Of a DNA stretch of 64,000 nt, positions 26,979 through 36,163 are shown piece by piece (position 1 is the first letter of the stretch; each line of letters opens with the position of its first letter). The translations under genes and the position numbers were made by a program. The stretch is taken from positions 186,001-250,000 of the forward strand of contig NZ_JBHTBQ010000044.1 in assembly GCF_042664895.1 (NCBI RefSeq). The letters run 5' to 3'. This stretch comes from Iodobacter arcticus (GTDB taxonomy: Bacteria; Pseudomonadota; Gammaproteobacteria; Burkholderiales; Chitinibacteraceae). Under the pieces are notes generated by a model. The model made no database searches. It saw only the letters and a program-made list of their open reading frames with translations, and was not told where the DNA came from.

Positions 26979-29639
26979 TTATGGGCGCTGCACAATAGCA
27001 TCGCCACCGGAAGCCGCTGAGGCTGCCTGCATTTCACAGAGCGTTCCTTTGAATTTAACAGGAGGCATATTTAAGCTCGCCGGCCCGCTTATCTCATGAT
27101 TCGCGCCTTTCACAGTTACCGTGCCCGGGCAATGAATCTCGATATTGCCACCCTTTAGCCGGATATAGCCGCCGCCAGCCGTAACCAGAATTTCGTCTTT
27201 GGCGACGACATGGATGCTTTCTTTGCAAGCGGTGATTTTCAGGTCTTTGTCGCCAGTGATTTCAATATCATCGCTCTGCGCTTGCAGCTGGATTTTGCCT
27301 TTGGCTGCGATCAGTTTCAGCGTAACTTTGTCTTTTACCCCCGCCACAAACAGGCTGATGTGTTGACCTACGTTATGAATCCAGCGGCGGCCAGAGGTTT
27401 GATTGGTGTCTCTTTGGGCGATCAGATCCAGGTTGCTGCCTGCGGTGAGGGTTTGGCTTTGCGGGCTGGTGATGGCGATGCCGTCTTCCCCGTGCAGCAG
27501 GATGATTTTTTGTTGACCGGCTTGGTCTTTCGACTTTTTGCCGTCGGTGTTGCTTCCCGCTTCAAGGCTTTTGCTGGCGTGCACGTGGTGGTACAGATGA
27601 CCAGTGCTGGCTTTGCTGCCTTCGCTATTGTCTGCCTTGACGGTTTTATCGCCATCGCCAGTTTCGATGGTGTCGGCGAGTTGATTGGTGGCCGATTCAC
27701 CTAGGCTTTGTGCCAGAGCAAGGGCTGATTCAAGCTGACTTTGGGCTGGACTGCGGTCGAGCTGTTTGCCCGATGCTCCGCCTTTGGCTTCGGTGCTGAT
27801 CAAGAGGCCATTGGCGCGGATTGCGCCTTGATTATCGCTGCGCAGCTCAAACCCTTCACCGCGTGGCTCACCTTTTCCGTCGGTTCTTGGATGGATCAGA
27901 TAGCCAAGGTTGAGCTGGGTTTTACCGTGTTCGCTAGATAATTTAGTGCGAACTTCGCCCTTAGTATCGTCAAACAGCAGCTCACCATATTGGCCACCTT
28001 CATGCTCTTTGGTTTTGATACCGGATAACGTTTTATTGGCAGGCAAGATGCCCGCTCCGCTGAAGGTGGGCACTGAATGACTGCCGTTATATACAGCGCC
28101 AGTGACTACGGGGCGGTCGATATCGCCTTCGATAAAACTGATGGTGACTTCCTGACCGATGCGCGGAATGAACTGATGCCCCCAGCCTGCGCCTGCTGAT
28201 GGCGCGGCGACGCGTATCCAGCAGGAGGACTTGTCATCGAGGTTTGCGCCAAACTCGGGGTGCTCGGCAGCACGCTGCCAATGGAATTCTATTTTTATCC
28301 GCCCGTGCTCGTCGGTGTGCACCTCTGATCCAGCAGGGCCGACTACCGTGGCGGTTTGCAAGCCAGGGCTGGTGGGCTTGGTGAACTCTTGCTCGTCCAT
28401 ATGGCTAAGCACAGGCTGGCCACGTCTTTGGGCGGTAAAGTTAACTTGATAGGGTGCGGTGTTGGGCTTCGCAGGCTCAGCCCAACCTACAATTGCCAAC
28501 AAACTTGGAGCGACTAGGCTAAGTTGCTGGGTAAGATCTGCTGGCAGATTATTGTTTGCGGTGAACTTAAGTTCGGTGACAGCGAATTCACGCTGCTCGG
28601 CAGAGTCCCACTCATGGGCGGGGTGGTCTTCCAAGCGAAACCATTGCCCGGCTTGCAAACTGCGCAATGTGCCAGAGCCAGAGAACGATTTCTTTTGCCC
28701 GTCTAAAGCATCTTGGCGCAGCTTTGCATCTTGATTAAGCTCGTCTAAATCACTGGCGTAGTAATGCGCTTGCGGGTCGTAATATTCCAGGCTGGACTGG
28801 ATTTGTTGCCCGCCATCGCCCTGATCAACCGCGCTATCGCTCAGGCTGTGGCTGGTGTTGGCCGCTTTGTAATCAAAGCTGGCTAGGGAAACCGAACTGC
28901 TACCGATTTGCCGCTGGGTATTCCATGTGGTGAGAGAATCACTTTTTTCTGTAGCATCCGAGCGGTGGAATCTCACCACCCTTTCTGCCGCTTCGGGCAG
29001 GGCAAAGGCATCGTCAAATACAATAAGTTGAACTTGAGGCGTGTCTCCGGCCAGGTGCTCGAAGCGCCATGCCAAGCCGCTTTCTTTCATTAAGCGGCAC
29101 AAAAACGCGAAATCGTCTTCGCGGTATTGCAGACAATAAGAGCGCGGCGGGTAATCGCCTGACAATTTGAAATCCAGCGTTTGCACCGAAGCAAATACAG
29201 GGTTTTTAGCCTGATGCTCGGCCAGTACCTGTTTCACAATATCAACGGCGGATAAATCCTGAAAAACGCGAGAAGTGCGTCGGTATCTGAGCAGAGCAAA
29301 AGGTGGCTCTACGGTGATGGAATACTTGGCGAAGCCCCCATCCGAGCCTAAAAGCTGCGCCTGCGAGATCACGCCACAGCGCTCGATCGCATCGCCATTT
29401 GCATCGGCCACAGATAAAACAATCGGCAAGCCAAGCAGCGATTTAAGCTCTAAAGCACCATCGGGAGACAAGCAATCGATCTGATATCGATAAGCCTGAT
29501 TAATCCCCTCGCTACCCTCCACTCGCTGCGGCAACAACTGCTCGCCCCAAGCTGCACCGGTCCCCAGTTGCAAAGAGATCAGTCGCTGATCTTGATTAAA
29601 AGCAGCGGCGAATGAGGCAAGTAGCTGGTCAGGGCGCAT
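26979..29639 (-). CDS. vgrG: T6SS spike protein VgrG (TssI)
   Basis: About 886 residues from MRPDQLLASFAAAF; an upstream in-frame ATG at 29699 would add 20 residues without a ribosome binding site. The N-terminal gp27-like region (about 20-400) includes LPQRVEGSEGINQAYRYQIDCLS and YREDDFAFLCRLMKESGL; the gp5-like OB fold follows with VHTDEHGRIKIEFHW, GWGHQFIPRIGQEV and FIEGDIDRPVVTGAVYN (about 430-540). The C-terminal third is a DUF2345-type beta-helix extension (about 700-870) ending without a separate toxin domain. It is the puncturing spike carrying the adaptor-bound effector. No other tss genes are in the window, so this is an orphan cargo cluster. Confidence 0.95.
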   Translation of the reverse strand: MRPDQLLASFAAAFNQDQRLISLQLGTGAAWGEQLLPQRVEGSEGINQAYRYQIDCLSPDGALELKSLLGLPIVLSVADANGDAIERCGVISQAQLLGSDGGFAKYSITVEPPFALLRYRRTSRVFQDLSAVDIVKQVLAEHQAKNPVFASVQTLDFKLSGDYPPRSYCLQYREDDFAFLCRLMKESGLAWRFEHLAGDTPQVQLIVFDDAFALPEAAERVVRFHRSDATEKSDSLTTWNTQRQIGSSSVSLASFDYKAANTSHSLSDSAVDQGDGGQQIQSSLEYYDPQAHYYASDLDELNQDAKLRQDALDGQKKSFSGSGTLRSLQAGQWFRLEDHPAHEWDSAEQREFAVTELKFTANNNLPADLTQQLSLVAPSLLAIVGWAEPAKPNTAPYQVNFTAQRRGQPVLSHMDEQEFTKPTSPGLQTATVVGPAGSEVHTDEHGRIKIEFHWQRAAEHPEFGANLDDKSSCWIRVAAPSAGAGWGHQFIPRIGQEVTISFIEGDIDRPVVTGAVYNGSHSVPTFSGAGILPANKTLSGIKTKEHEGGQYGELLFDDTKGEVRTKLSSEHGKTQLNLGYLIHPRTDGKGEPRGEGFELRSDNQGAIRANGLLISTEAKGGASGKQLDRSPAQSQLESALALAQSLGESATNQLADTIETGDGDKTVKADNSEGSKASTGHLYHHVHASKSLEAGSNTDGKKSKDQAGQQKIILLHGEDGIAITSPQSQTLTAGSNLDLIAQRDTNQTSGRRWIHNVGQHISLFVAGVKDKVTLKLIAAKGKIQLQAQSDDIEITGDKDLKITACKESIHVVAKDEILVTAGGGYIRLKGGNIEIHCPGTVTVKGANHEISGPASLNMPPVKFKGTLCEMQAASAASGGDAIVQRP

Positions 29640-29778
29640 GGGCTTTTTCCACAAGGAATATGAATCGCGCAGCATACCGGAACCGCTTATTTCCGTCATA
29701 AAATTACATAAAACTGGTACTTTTTATCAAAATGCATACGAAAATAGTAAGTAAATACACCTACATATTTTCAGTAGC

Positions 29779-30729
29779 CTAGTTTTCAGATTCTGGCATT
29801 GATGCAGGCTTAGCATCGCCGCTAAAGGGCCAGCGCTCGTGCATATTGATCATGGTTTGATTGGCGCTACGCATCACCACATCGGCGTCTTTAATGGCTT
29901 TTTGCAATAAAGGCCGCGTTTCTTGCACCAAAATCTGCACTTCTTTCAGTGTTTTATCCGCACTACTGCCGGTGCGCTCGTACTGATCCAGCGTGGCTTG
30001 CAGCTTGCTACTGATCTGCGCAAGCTGTGCATCGGTGCTTTGCGCTACCGTTTTAAACCCCGCCAAAGTGCCATCTACATAGCCCAGCGTGGCAGGGATA
30101 TTTTTTTGCGTTAACAAGGCTGCGCTGGCCAGCGTTTTATCAATTTGAGTACGGGTGCTGCGTAATTCATGCAATAAGGCCCGCGCCTCGCTCAGCGTGC
30201 TGCCTAATTGCCCATCAGGCGATTTAAGTGAGGCAGCCAAGCTTTGCATTTCTTCCAGCAAGGGAAAAAGCCGTTCACGTAATTGTTGTAAAAGCTCATT
30301 CATGCCACTGCCCGGATCAAATGCCAGCACCGCCCCGCCCTCCAGCAATTGCCCCTTGCTTGTACCCGCCGAGATTTGAATAAAGCTATCGCCAAATATC
30401 CCTTCCCGCGCTAAAGAGGCGGCCGAATCGTTTTTAATCCAGCGCTGAAAATCTTTATTAATCTGCATTTGCACCCGCACCCGTGCGTCGTCCTCCAGCT
30501 TAATCTCTGTCACTTTGCCAACAGGCAAACCGGATAGACGCACCAGCATGCCTTTATTTAAAGACTCGGCACTCGCAGCACGAAACTCTAAGGTATAGCT
30601 TTGCTCAAACCAGCCTTGGGAGCGTGCAAGCACAAAAAGCACCATCGCAATCAAAAACAAAGCGCCCGCCACAAAAAGGCCCACGTAAGCGCGTTTGTCT
30701 TTCTTTAGGGGGTTTAGATCAGCACTCAT
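29779..30729 (-). CDS. MCE/MlaD-domain protein of a lipid transport operon
   Basis: A 316-residue protein with one N-terminal membrane helix (about 17-37) and a single MCE domain (about 40-120) with the usual GMLVRLSGLPVGKVTEI and FIQISAGTSKG segments, then a long amphipathic helical tail (about 150-290) as in PqiB- or LetB-like needle-forming MCE proteins, though with only one MCE domain. It should be an inner-membrane-anchored periplasmic lipid-binding subunit. It overlaps the ABC-like gene by 11 bases and is the last gene of a permease, ABC-like, MCE operon. Substrate direction is unknown. Confidence 0.92.
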   Translation of the reverse strand: MSADLNPLKKDKRAYVGLFVAGALFLIAMVLFVLARSQGWFEQSYTLEFRAASAESLNKGMLVRLSGLPVGKVTEIKLEDDARVRVQMQINKDFQRWIKNDSAASLAREGIFGDSFIQISAGTSKGQLLEGGAVLAFDPGSGMNELLQQLRERLFPLLEEMQSLAASLKSPDGQLGSTLSEARALLHELRSTRTQIDKTLASAALLTQKNIPATLGYVDGTLAGFKTVAQSTDAQLAQISSKLQATLDQYERTGSSADKTLKEVQILVQETRPLLQKAIKDADVVMRSANQTMINMHERWPFSGDAKPASMPESEN

Positions 30730-31264
30730 TATTCAACTCATTTAATAGGGTAAGCAGATCACAAGGAACCCAATCCACTTCACGCGTTGGATCCCCCAAA
30801 TCATCGCTAAATACCCACCAGTGGCAATGCGCAATCAGCGGCTCGGCACGCTGCATTAAATCCCGATCTGCATAGAGCACACCTGTAAACCAATCATTAT
30901 CGGCAAGTAAAATAGCAGGCTCCATTAATAAAGCCCTGAGTAACAACACCGCTCGTAAATCAGTGGCGTTAAGCTGGGCAGGCCTTGCATTGAGTAAACG
31001 TGCCCCGCGGTGCTCATCAAACCCCAAACGCACTAATTGCTGCTGCAACACAGGCAAAATAGCCTCGGCACTTTGCTGGCGATGCCAGTTCATACCCAGC
31101 CACAGATTCTCTGCCACATTAATATTACTCAGTAGCGCGCCCCGTAAGGCCAGCAAGCCAAACACTTGCCCGCGCTGATGCAGCAAGGCGCAAACGGTAT
31201 CCAAGGCCTGATTCTTTTGTGCGGCATCGCTGCAATGCAGCAATAAGCGCTGCGCGTTACTCAT
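30719..31264 (-). CDS. Degenerate ABC-ATPase-like subunit of the MCE operon
   Basis: A 181-residue protein in the place where an MlaF-type ATPase is expected. It retains echoes of the fold: LLSNINVAENLWLGMNWH resembles the Q-loop and following helix, and LLLRALLMEPAILLADNDW aligns with the segment after the signature and the Walker B strand (ARALxxxPxILLxDEP). But there is no GxxxxGK Walker A, the LSGGQ signature is replaced by QLNATD, and the catalytic glutamate position reads N. It is also about 70-90 residues shorter than MlaF. It overlaps the permease by four bases. ATP hydrolysis looks impossible from this sequence alone; assignment is by context and partial motifs. Confidence 0.7.
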   Translation of the reverse strand: MSNAQRLLLHCSDAAQKNQALDTVCALLHQRGQVFGLLALRGALLSNINVAENLWLGMNWHRQQSAEAILPVLQQQLVRLGFDEHRGARLLNARPAQLNATDLRAVLLLRALLMEPAILLADNDWFTGVLYADRDLMQRAEPLIAHCHWWVFSDDLGDPTREVDWVPCDLLTLLNELNNEC

Positions 31265-31950
31265 GCTGCACGACTCATCAGCACCGCAATCAGGGCATCA
31301 AGTAGCAAGATGGCAACAATACTCACCAACACCGCCCGCGAAGCCAGCCTTGGGATTTCGGTGCTGGCAAACCCCGCGCTCAGGCCCAGATAACAAGCGC
31401 TGGCGCTGGTCACAAAACCAAACACGGCGCTTTTTCCCAAACCAAGCATCAAAGAAAACAAATTAAGCTGGCTTAAACTATGGTCTATTTCTGCAATCAG
31501 CCCCGATTGTGGAGTAGCCAAAGCACCACTGAGCAAAGCCGCCACCATAAAGTAGCAAAATAGCAGCATGCAGCTTAGCGCGGCCGCCACAACTCTTGGC
31601 CAAATTAAATAATGCGCCACTGAAACGCCCAGCCGCGCCAGAGTGCGCAGCTCCCCCGCTACTTTCATAGCCGCCAGCTCAGTGGCAATGGCAGACGCAC
31701 TGCGGGCAATAAAAATCAAGGCCACCATTAAAGGCCCCACTTCCTGCATGCAGCTAATCATCAGCACATTCATCGCCCTTGCCCCGCTCTGGCCAAAATT
31801 GCCCTGCACCAGCGTAATGACAATCGCCCCCATCGCCGCGCCCGCCAAAGCACTCACCCCGATCGACTGCACACCAGAAAAATACAGCTGGCGCAGCAAA
31901 ACGCGGTGCATGGCGGCATGAGAAAAAGGTCGGATCAAGGATGCAAACAT
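31261..31950 (-). CDS. MlaE-family lipid ABC transporter permease
   Basis: About 229 residues from the ATG at 31950, with five or six membrane helices. The MlaE family pattern is plain: LLRQLYFSGVQSIGV near the N terminus, then MQEVGPLMVALIFIARSASAIATELAAMKVAGEL, the region that contacts the ATPase, and ALLSGAL, GLGKSAVFGFV. The open frame extends to an ATG at 32136, which would add 62 residues unlike the family start; neither start has a good ribosome binding site, so the N terminus is uncertain. First gene of the operon, overlapping the ABC-like gene by four bases. Confidence 0.9.
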   Translation of the reverse strand: MFASLIRPFSHAAMHRVLLRQLYFSGVQSIGVSALAGAAMGAIVITLVQGNFGQSGARAMNVLMISCMQEVGPLMVALIFIARSASAIATELAAMKVAGELRTLARLGVSVAHYLIWPRVVAAALSCMLLFCYFMVAALLSGALATPQSGLIAEIDHSLSQLNLFSLMLGLGKSAVFGFVTSASACYLGLSAGFASTEIPRLASRAVLVSIVAILLLDALIAVLMSRAA

Positions 31951-32136
31951 GGGATACAAAACGGCCGAGGTAAGACGAGTATAGAAACGCCAACAGGGAA
32001 GCGCCACGAAAGGGGCTAATAAGGGGACGAAAAGTGCAGTGCAAACTTGCTTACATAGGATAACAGAGAGCACGGCGGCAGACGGGTAAGTTTTGCCTTT
32101 TTGCCCCTGTAAATGTAAGTAATATAGTGCAGGCAT

Positions 32137-32641
32137 ATTGTTATTCGTAGGATGAGTTTATTCAGCATTACTTGCTGGCCTTAGTCCCATACGCGCTAAC
32201 CAAAGTCAAAAAAATCTTTTTAGTGCCTTCGGCACTTTGATTTAGGTGCGGGCGTCCCGCTGGACCTTCCTTTCTTGTGTGGCCAAGAAACGAAGCCAAA
32301 GAAGGCCACCCCACGAAACACGAAGGCCCCTGCGCTGCGGACAATCGAGTCGGCGGCGGGCGGGATTGGCTCGCTGCCTCGCTCCCTTGCCGAAACCCCG
32401 CCCCGCTTGTTCCTCGCTACGGCGTGTTTCAAGGGGACTTTAAAAAGCCCTATGCAAAGAGTGTGGTCCTTATACTTTTTCGCTGTTTGCTCATGAAAAA
32501 ATAATTAGCTAAGCGCGTATGGGGTCATCCGCCCCACAAAAGCCACTCCCTGCAAGATAGTGCCTTGTTTGGCGTGGCGGAAGACGCGTGCTTTGCACTT
32601 TATTCATGCGTTTAACGCCATAGCAAAATATAATACCCAGC
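32137..32641. repeat. Intergenic region with a GC-rich, repeat-like patch
   Basis: About 500 bases without a credible gene. From about 32215 to 32450 the composition jumps to GC-rich and includes the small palindrome AGTGCCTTCGGCACT and a GGCCAAGAAACGAAGCCAAAG-type stretch that resembles dispersed intergenic repeats of betaproteobacteria. Short overlapping ORFs here on both strands have no family features. No second copy is visible in this window, so the repeat label is inference. Confidence 0.4.
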
Positions 32642-33535
32642 ATGACGACTCCAGACTTCAACCTACTGATCACTCTTGATGCCGTGCTGGCCGAGGGCAG
32701 TGTGGCTAAAGCTGCCAAAAGGCTTGGTCTTAGCCCCTCAGCAATGAGCCGCTCCCTAGCGCGTTTGCGGGAAACAATGGGCGACCCGCTGCTCGTCAGA
32801 GCCGGGCGCGGCCTTGTGCCTACGCCGCGCGCACTGGAGCTGAGAGAGCAAGTCAGCCAGCTGGTGCAAGATGTAGAAGCCGTGCTTCGCCCCGCCAATC
32901 AGCTTAATTTTGAGCAGCTAGCCAGAACATTTACCTTAAGAAGTAGCGATGGTTTTGTAGAGAACTTTGGCCCCGTGCTGATCGCCCGCATTAGCGAAGA
33001 AGCGCCCAAGGTGCGGCTGCGTTTTGTGCAAAAGCTAAACAAAGACAGCGTCTCGCTGCGGGATGGCTCGGTTGATTTAGAAACCGGCGTGATCAGCGAA
33101 ACCACCGGCCCCGAGGTGCGAACCCGAGCTTTGTTCAGGGATCAATTTATCGGCGTGGTGCGCATGGGGCACGCGCTCAGCCAAGTGGAAATCACCCCTG
33201 CACTATTTGCCGCCAGCCCGCATGTGCTTGTTTCAAGGAGGGGGCTGGATAGAGGGTTGATCGACGAAGCCTTGCAGCCACTGGGCCTCACGCGAGAAAT
33301 CACTACCATCGTCAGCGATTTTTCCGCAGCCCTTGCCCTAGCGCGATCCACAGACCTGATTGCCACCGTGCCAGAGCATCACACCTTGGCGCTAAGCGCC
33401 GGAATGCACCACTTCCCTCTGCCTTTCGCCTCCCCAGAAATCACCATCTCCATGCTATGGCACCCCAGAATGGAAGCCGACCCTGCGCATCGCTGGCTGA
33501 GGGGCGTGGTTTTTGAGGTTTGTGGTGGGAGCTAA
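32642..33535 (+). CDS. LysR-family transcription regulator
   Basis: A 297-residue protein with an N-terminal winged helix-turn-helix (FNLLITLDAVLAEGSVAKAA, then LGLSPSAMSRSLARLRE, residues 5-45) followed by DPLLVRAGRGLVPTPRA, the standard LysR segment, and a periplasmic-binding-protein-like effector domain (about 90-290). The gene it controls is not evident: LysR genes are often divergent from their target, and here the divergent neighbour across 500 bases is the MCE operon. Effector unknown. Confidence 0.95.
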   Translation: MTTPDFNLLITLDAVLAEGSVAKAAKRLGLSPSAMSRSLARLRETMGDPLLVRAGRGLVPTPRALELREQVSQLVQDVEAVLRPANQLNFEQLARTFTLRSSDGFVENFGPVLIARISEEAPKVRLRFVQKLNKDSVSLRDGSVDLETGVISETTGPEVRTRALFRDQFIGVVRMGHALSQVEITPALFAASPHVLVSRRGLDRGLIDEALQPLGLTREITTIVSDFSAALALARSTDLIATVPEHHTLALSAGMHHFPLPFASPEITISMLWHPRMEADPAHRWLRGVVFEVCGGS

Positions 33536-33563
33536 GGCTTATTAGTATTGGTTTATTGTTTTT

Positions 33564-35180
33564 TTATTTTTTCGGCTTGCATTTTTTCTTAACTTCAAGT
33601 TCAGGGTTAACCTTTATTGCTGAAATGGATACATTGTAATTTAATGTTTTAAGAACTTTTATTGCATTTTTGAGTGTAACTTTTGAGAAAAATGGGAGCT
33701 CTTGAGGGATTGTTCTATTCGTTGCAATAGCATAGACTATTCGATAAGAGCTTGGGTCTGGTCGGGTGTCAGTGCATGCAAGTTTTGTTGAGTTTGGTAG
33801 TTTTTCATTTAATCTTTTTCTAAAAGAAGAATCACTAATGAACGCTTCCGATGCAACAGAGCCTTGGGAAAAGAGATGGCTAAGTGTCGCTGAACTTCTA
33901 TAGTATTTTATGTGAATAAATTCGGATGAATTTCTAATAAGATCACAAAATTCAATTTTGTCGTAGGGACTGCCTATTTGCGTAAGTTTTTTATCCATTA
34001 ACTCAATATTATTTTGTGTTTTGGCTACAAAATCATTGTAATCTTCCTCTTTATCATGGGAGTAAGTGGGGAATTCAAATGCGTAAGTATCAAGTTCTTC
34101 TAAATATTTGTCGATACGTTGCACAAAGTCTATATTAACACTATACCACTGACCATTTCTTAGAATGTATTGTTCTTTCCCAACAGAGACCTCCGCATAT
34201 AGGCATCGATATGCGGACCATTTTTTTGTTGAATTATACTCGTTGTCGTTGATGTGAATTATTTGCGATTTAAATTTATCGGATTCTAATGGGATGTTGT
34301 TTGTATTGAAATATTCCACTAAATCCTTTATTTGTAATACTACATGCCTTGGTGTTTTTGAATAGAGATCAAAAGAATAGCCAATTTGTGACTCCCAGTC
34401 TGTAATTTCTGGCTCGCCTAGCCAAATGTTTTTGAAGTTTTTTCTTGAAAAAGCATCATCTAATTCTAAATCAAGGACCGCTTGAATATCTGTGTCCTTA
34501 ATCCTTTGTATGTTTTCAAACCATTCGAACTCTTTAGGTAAGTCTGACTCGTATCTATCTAGGGCTTCTAAAAGAATATTCTTTAATTCATTTAGGTTGG
34601 TTTCCAAAAATAGTGTCAAGGCATCTCTTCCTGTTACTTGCGATCCAAATATGGGGACTTTGGATGCCCCTGTAACTGCATATAACATATCCATTTCGGA
34701 GTCGACATCAAGGTCGAATATTCCTAAATCTATTGAGCTTTGTGTTCGTGAGTTTAAAGGATTGTGGTCATAGCTTGCTTTATCAAGGCTTCTTAACTTG
34801 TCTGGATCAACAGAGTTGAGTGTTACCCTAAGACCAAAGTCTCTCTCAATTGCTTCGTTTTTCACAAGGTGAAAACCAGTTCCAAAGGTAAATATAAAGA
34901 GTCTGCTTTTAAGCTGAGCGACGAATGCCGCACCTACAGTTTGTCGATTACCAAATAGATTTTCTGGAAGTTCTTGGTGTTCCGTAAATAATTTCACCCA
35001 AGGAGGTGGTGGCTTTAGTGATTCCTTTTTTACATAGAGCGTTGCTCCTATGCCTGATACATCCATTTCAATAGGTTTTATTGATTTTTCTAGGTGTATT
35101 ACTTTAGATATGTCGTGTTCTGCGCCTGTTTTTGCAAGGTATATCGATAATTTTTCTTTTCTTTTTTTTATTTTACTCAT
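33564..35180 (-). CDS. TIGR04141/DUF6119 family sporadically distributed protein
   Basis: About 538 residues from the ATG at 35180, which follows AAGGA at good spacing; an in-frame TTG at 35201 is unlikely. The sequence (LSIYLAKTGAEHDISKVI, FGNRQTVGAAFVAQLKSRLF, FIFTFGTGFHLV, FGLRVTLNSVDPDKLRSLDK) matches my memory of proteins named TIGR04141 family or DUF6119, which occur erratically on mobile or defence-rich DNA and whose activity is not established. There are no membrane segments. Codon use is distinctly AT-rich compared with genes on either side, a sign of transfer. Confidence 0.75.
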   Translation of the reverse strand: MSKIKKRKEKLSIYLAKTGAEHDISKVIHLEKSIKPIEMDVSGIGATLYVKKESLKPPPPWVKLFTEHQELPENLFGNRQTVGAAFVAQLKSRLFIFTFGTGFHLVKNEAIERDFGLRVTLNSVDPDKLRSLDKASYDHNPLNSRTQSSIDLGIFDLDVDSEMDMLYAVTGASKVPIFGSQVTGRDALTLFLETNLNELKNILLEALDRYESDLPKEFEWFENIQRIKDTDIQAVLDLELDDAFSRKNFKNIWLGEPEITDWESQIGYSFDLYSKTPRHVVLQIKDLVEYFNTNNIPLESDKFKSQIIHINDNEYNSTKKWSAYRCLYAEVSVGKEQYILRNGQWYSVNIDFVQRIDKYLEELDTYAFEFPTYSHDKEEDYNDFVAKTQNNIELMDKKLTQIGSPYDKIEFCDLIRNSSEFIHIKYYRSSATLSHLFSQGSVASEAFISDSSFRKRLNEKLPNSTKLACTDTRPDPSSYRIVYAIATNRTIPQELPFFSKVTLKNAIKVLKTLNYNVSISAIKVNPELEVKKKCKPKK

Positions 35181-35201
35181 TTTGATCCTTAATTGGAGCA
35201 A

Positions 35202-35587
35202 ATATATCGGAGAACTAATTATGGTGCAGGTACGTGCAATAGGAAAGCGCTGGTTGAATTGTCATCTTCTATTTTTACTGGGGATTCAGTACAAGCATTT
35301 GATTGCCGCTTGAGTAAGAATAACAAAGCTGAATAAATCAGAATTTTTATAGGTATCAATCTTATAAGTAGAAGTGTTCGCTTATATTGTAAGGTAGTAT
35401 GGTTTTGATTCTTGTTTGTTATTCGATAGAGAAAAACTAAGGGGTGCTAAAATATCGGAGGCTGTTCTTGTTTGTAGCATTAAGTTTAAGCATAACCTTC
35501 AATTTTTAACGATTTTTTTGATGCTATTATTGTAAGTTTTTCATACGTATTTTTTTAGTCTATTAATTGAAGTTATTTACAACCACT
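35202..35587. other. AT-rich intergenic region in the foreign-looking insert
   Basis: About 380 AT-rich bases between the TIGR04141 gene and the 146-residue protein. I see no ORF with family features, tRNA, terminal repeats or direct repeats marking an insertion boundary. Confidence 0.5.
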
Positions 35588-36028
35588 TCAATATTTTTCA
35601 ATAATCTGCTTCAGCACTTCTTCCTGATAAGGATGTACTTCGCTGGCGTCTTCCATATCGGCTAGTAATTGAGGGTTGTTAAATTTCTTGCGTGCTTCTT
35701 CGTAATAGGGGATTTGTACGCGGCGATATAGATCGACGAACTCGTCGAAATCGAGCACATGGCAGTAATTGCGGTATTGGCCGCGTGCTTTGATTTTGCC
35801 TAGGCTAATAAACGAGAGTAAATAGGTGCTGCCTTTGCTGCCTAAGAAATCATTCAGGGGGACGGATGAGGGATAGGATGGCGGCTCGCAAACAAACTTA
35901 TGGATGATTTTGAAATCAAAATCGTGCTGATTGTTATCGTGCTGCCAAATCACATAGCCCTCAGTAGGCGATGTGATTATTTTGCCGCAGCTATCGCAAA
36001 TCCATTCTTGCAGTGGTTTAAGCATCAT
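35588..36028 (-). CDS. Uncharacterised CxxC protein
   Basis: A 146-residue soluble protein not recognised. It begins MMLKPLQEWICDSCGKII: a CxxC pair near residues 10-13 could be half of a zinc knuckle, and another cysteine follows at about 47. The rest is acidic and tyrosine-rich with a helical C terminus (EEVLKQIIEKY). The second methionine is an equally good start. It sits downstream of the AT-rich insert and separate from the dsb genes. Composition is closer to the host than that of the TIGR04141 gene. Confidence 0.7.
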   Translation of the reverse strand: MMLKPLQEWICDSCGKIITSPTEGYVIWQHDNNQHDFDFKIIHKFVCEPPSYPSSVPLNDFLGSKGSTYLLSFISLGKIKARGQYRNYCHVLDFDEFVDLYRRVQIPYYEEARKKFNNPQLLADMEDASEVHPYQEEVLKQIIEKY

Positions 36029-36112
36029 CCTCTCCAGCGCTGTATTTTTATTTACTTTAGCTCGTTTTATTCGAAAGGCCAGTTTGGTGTTGAGTTGCTA
36101 AAAAACGCACAA

Positions 36113-36148
36113 AAAACGAGCCACGGCTTAAGTATCGGGGCTCGTTTT
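36113..36148 (-). terminator. Intrinsic terminator of the dsbB-dsbA operon
   Basis: AAAACGAGCC / GGCTCGTTTT arms with a 16-base loop, followed by T on either strand. It lies about 15 bases past the DsbA-like gene. Confidence 0.8.
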
Positions 36149-36163
36149 CTTGATGCAGTTTGC

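Noticed and set aside
27210..27704. 164-codon plus-strand frame opposite vgrG
   Set aside because: Antisense shadow of the conserved beta-helix region of VgrG.
32137..32641. Possible small genes in the GC-rich patch
   Set aside because: Three overlapping frames on one strand and others on the opposite strand, none with a ribosome binding site or recognisable domain.
35202..35587. tRNA or att site at the edge of the AT-rich insert
   Set aside because: No cloverleaf, T-loop consensus or flanking direct repeat could be found.
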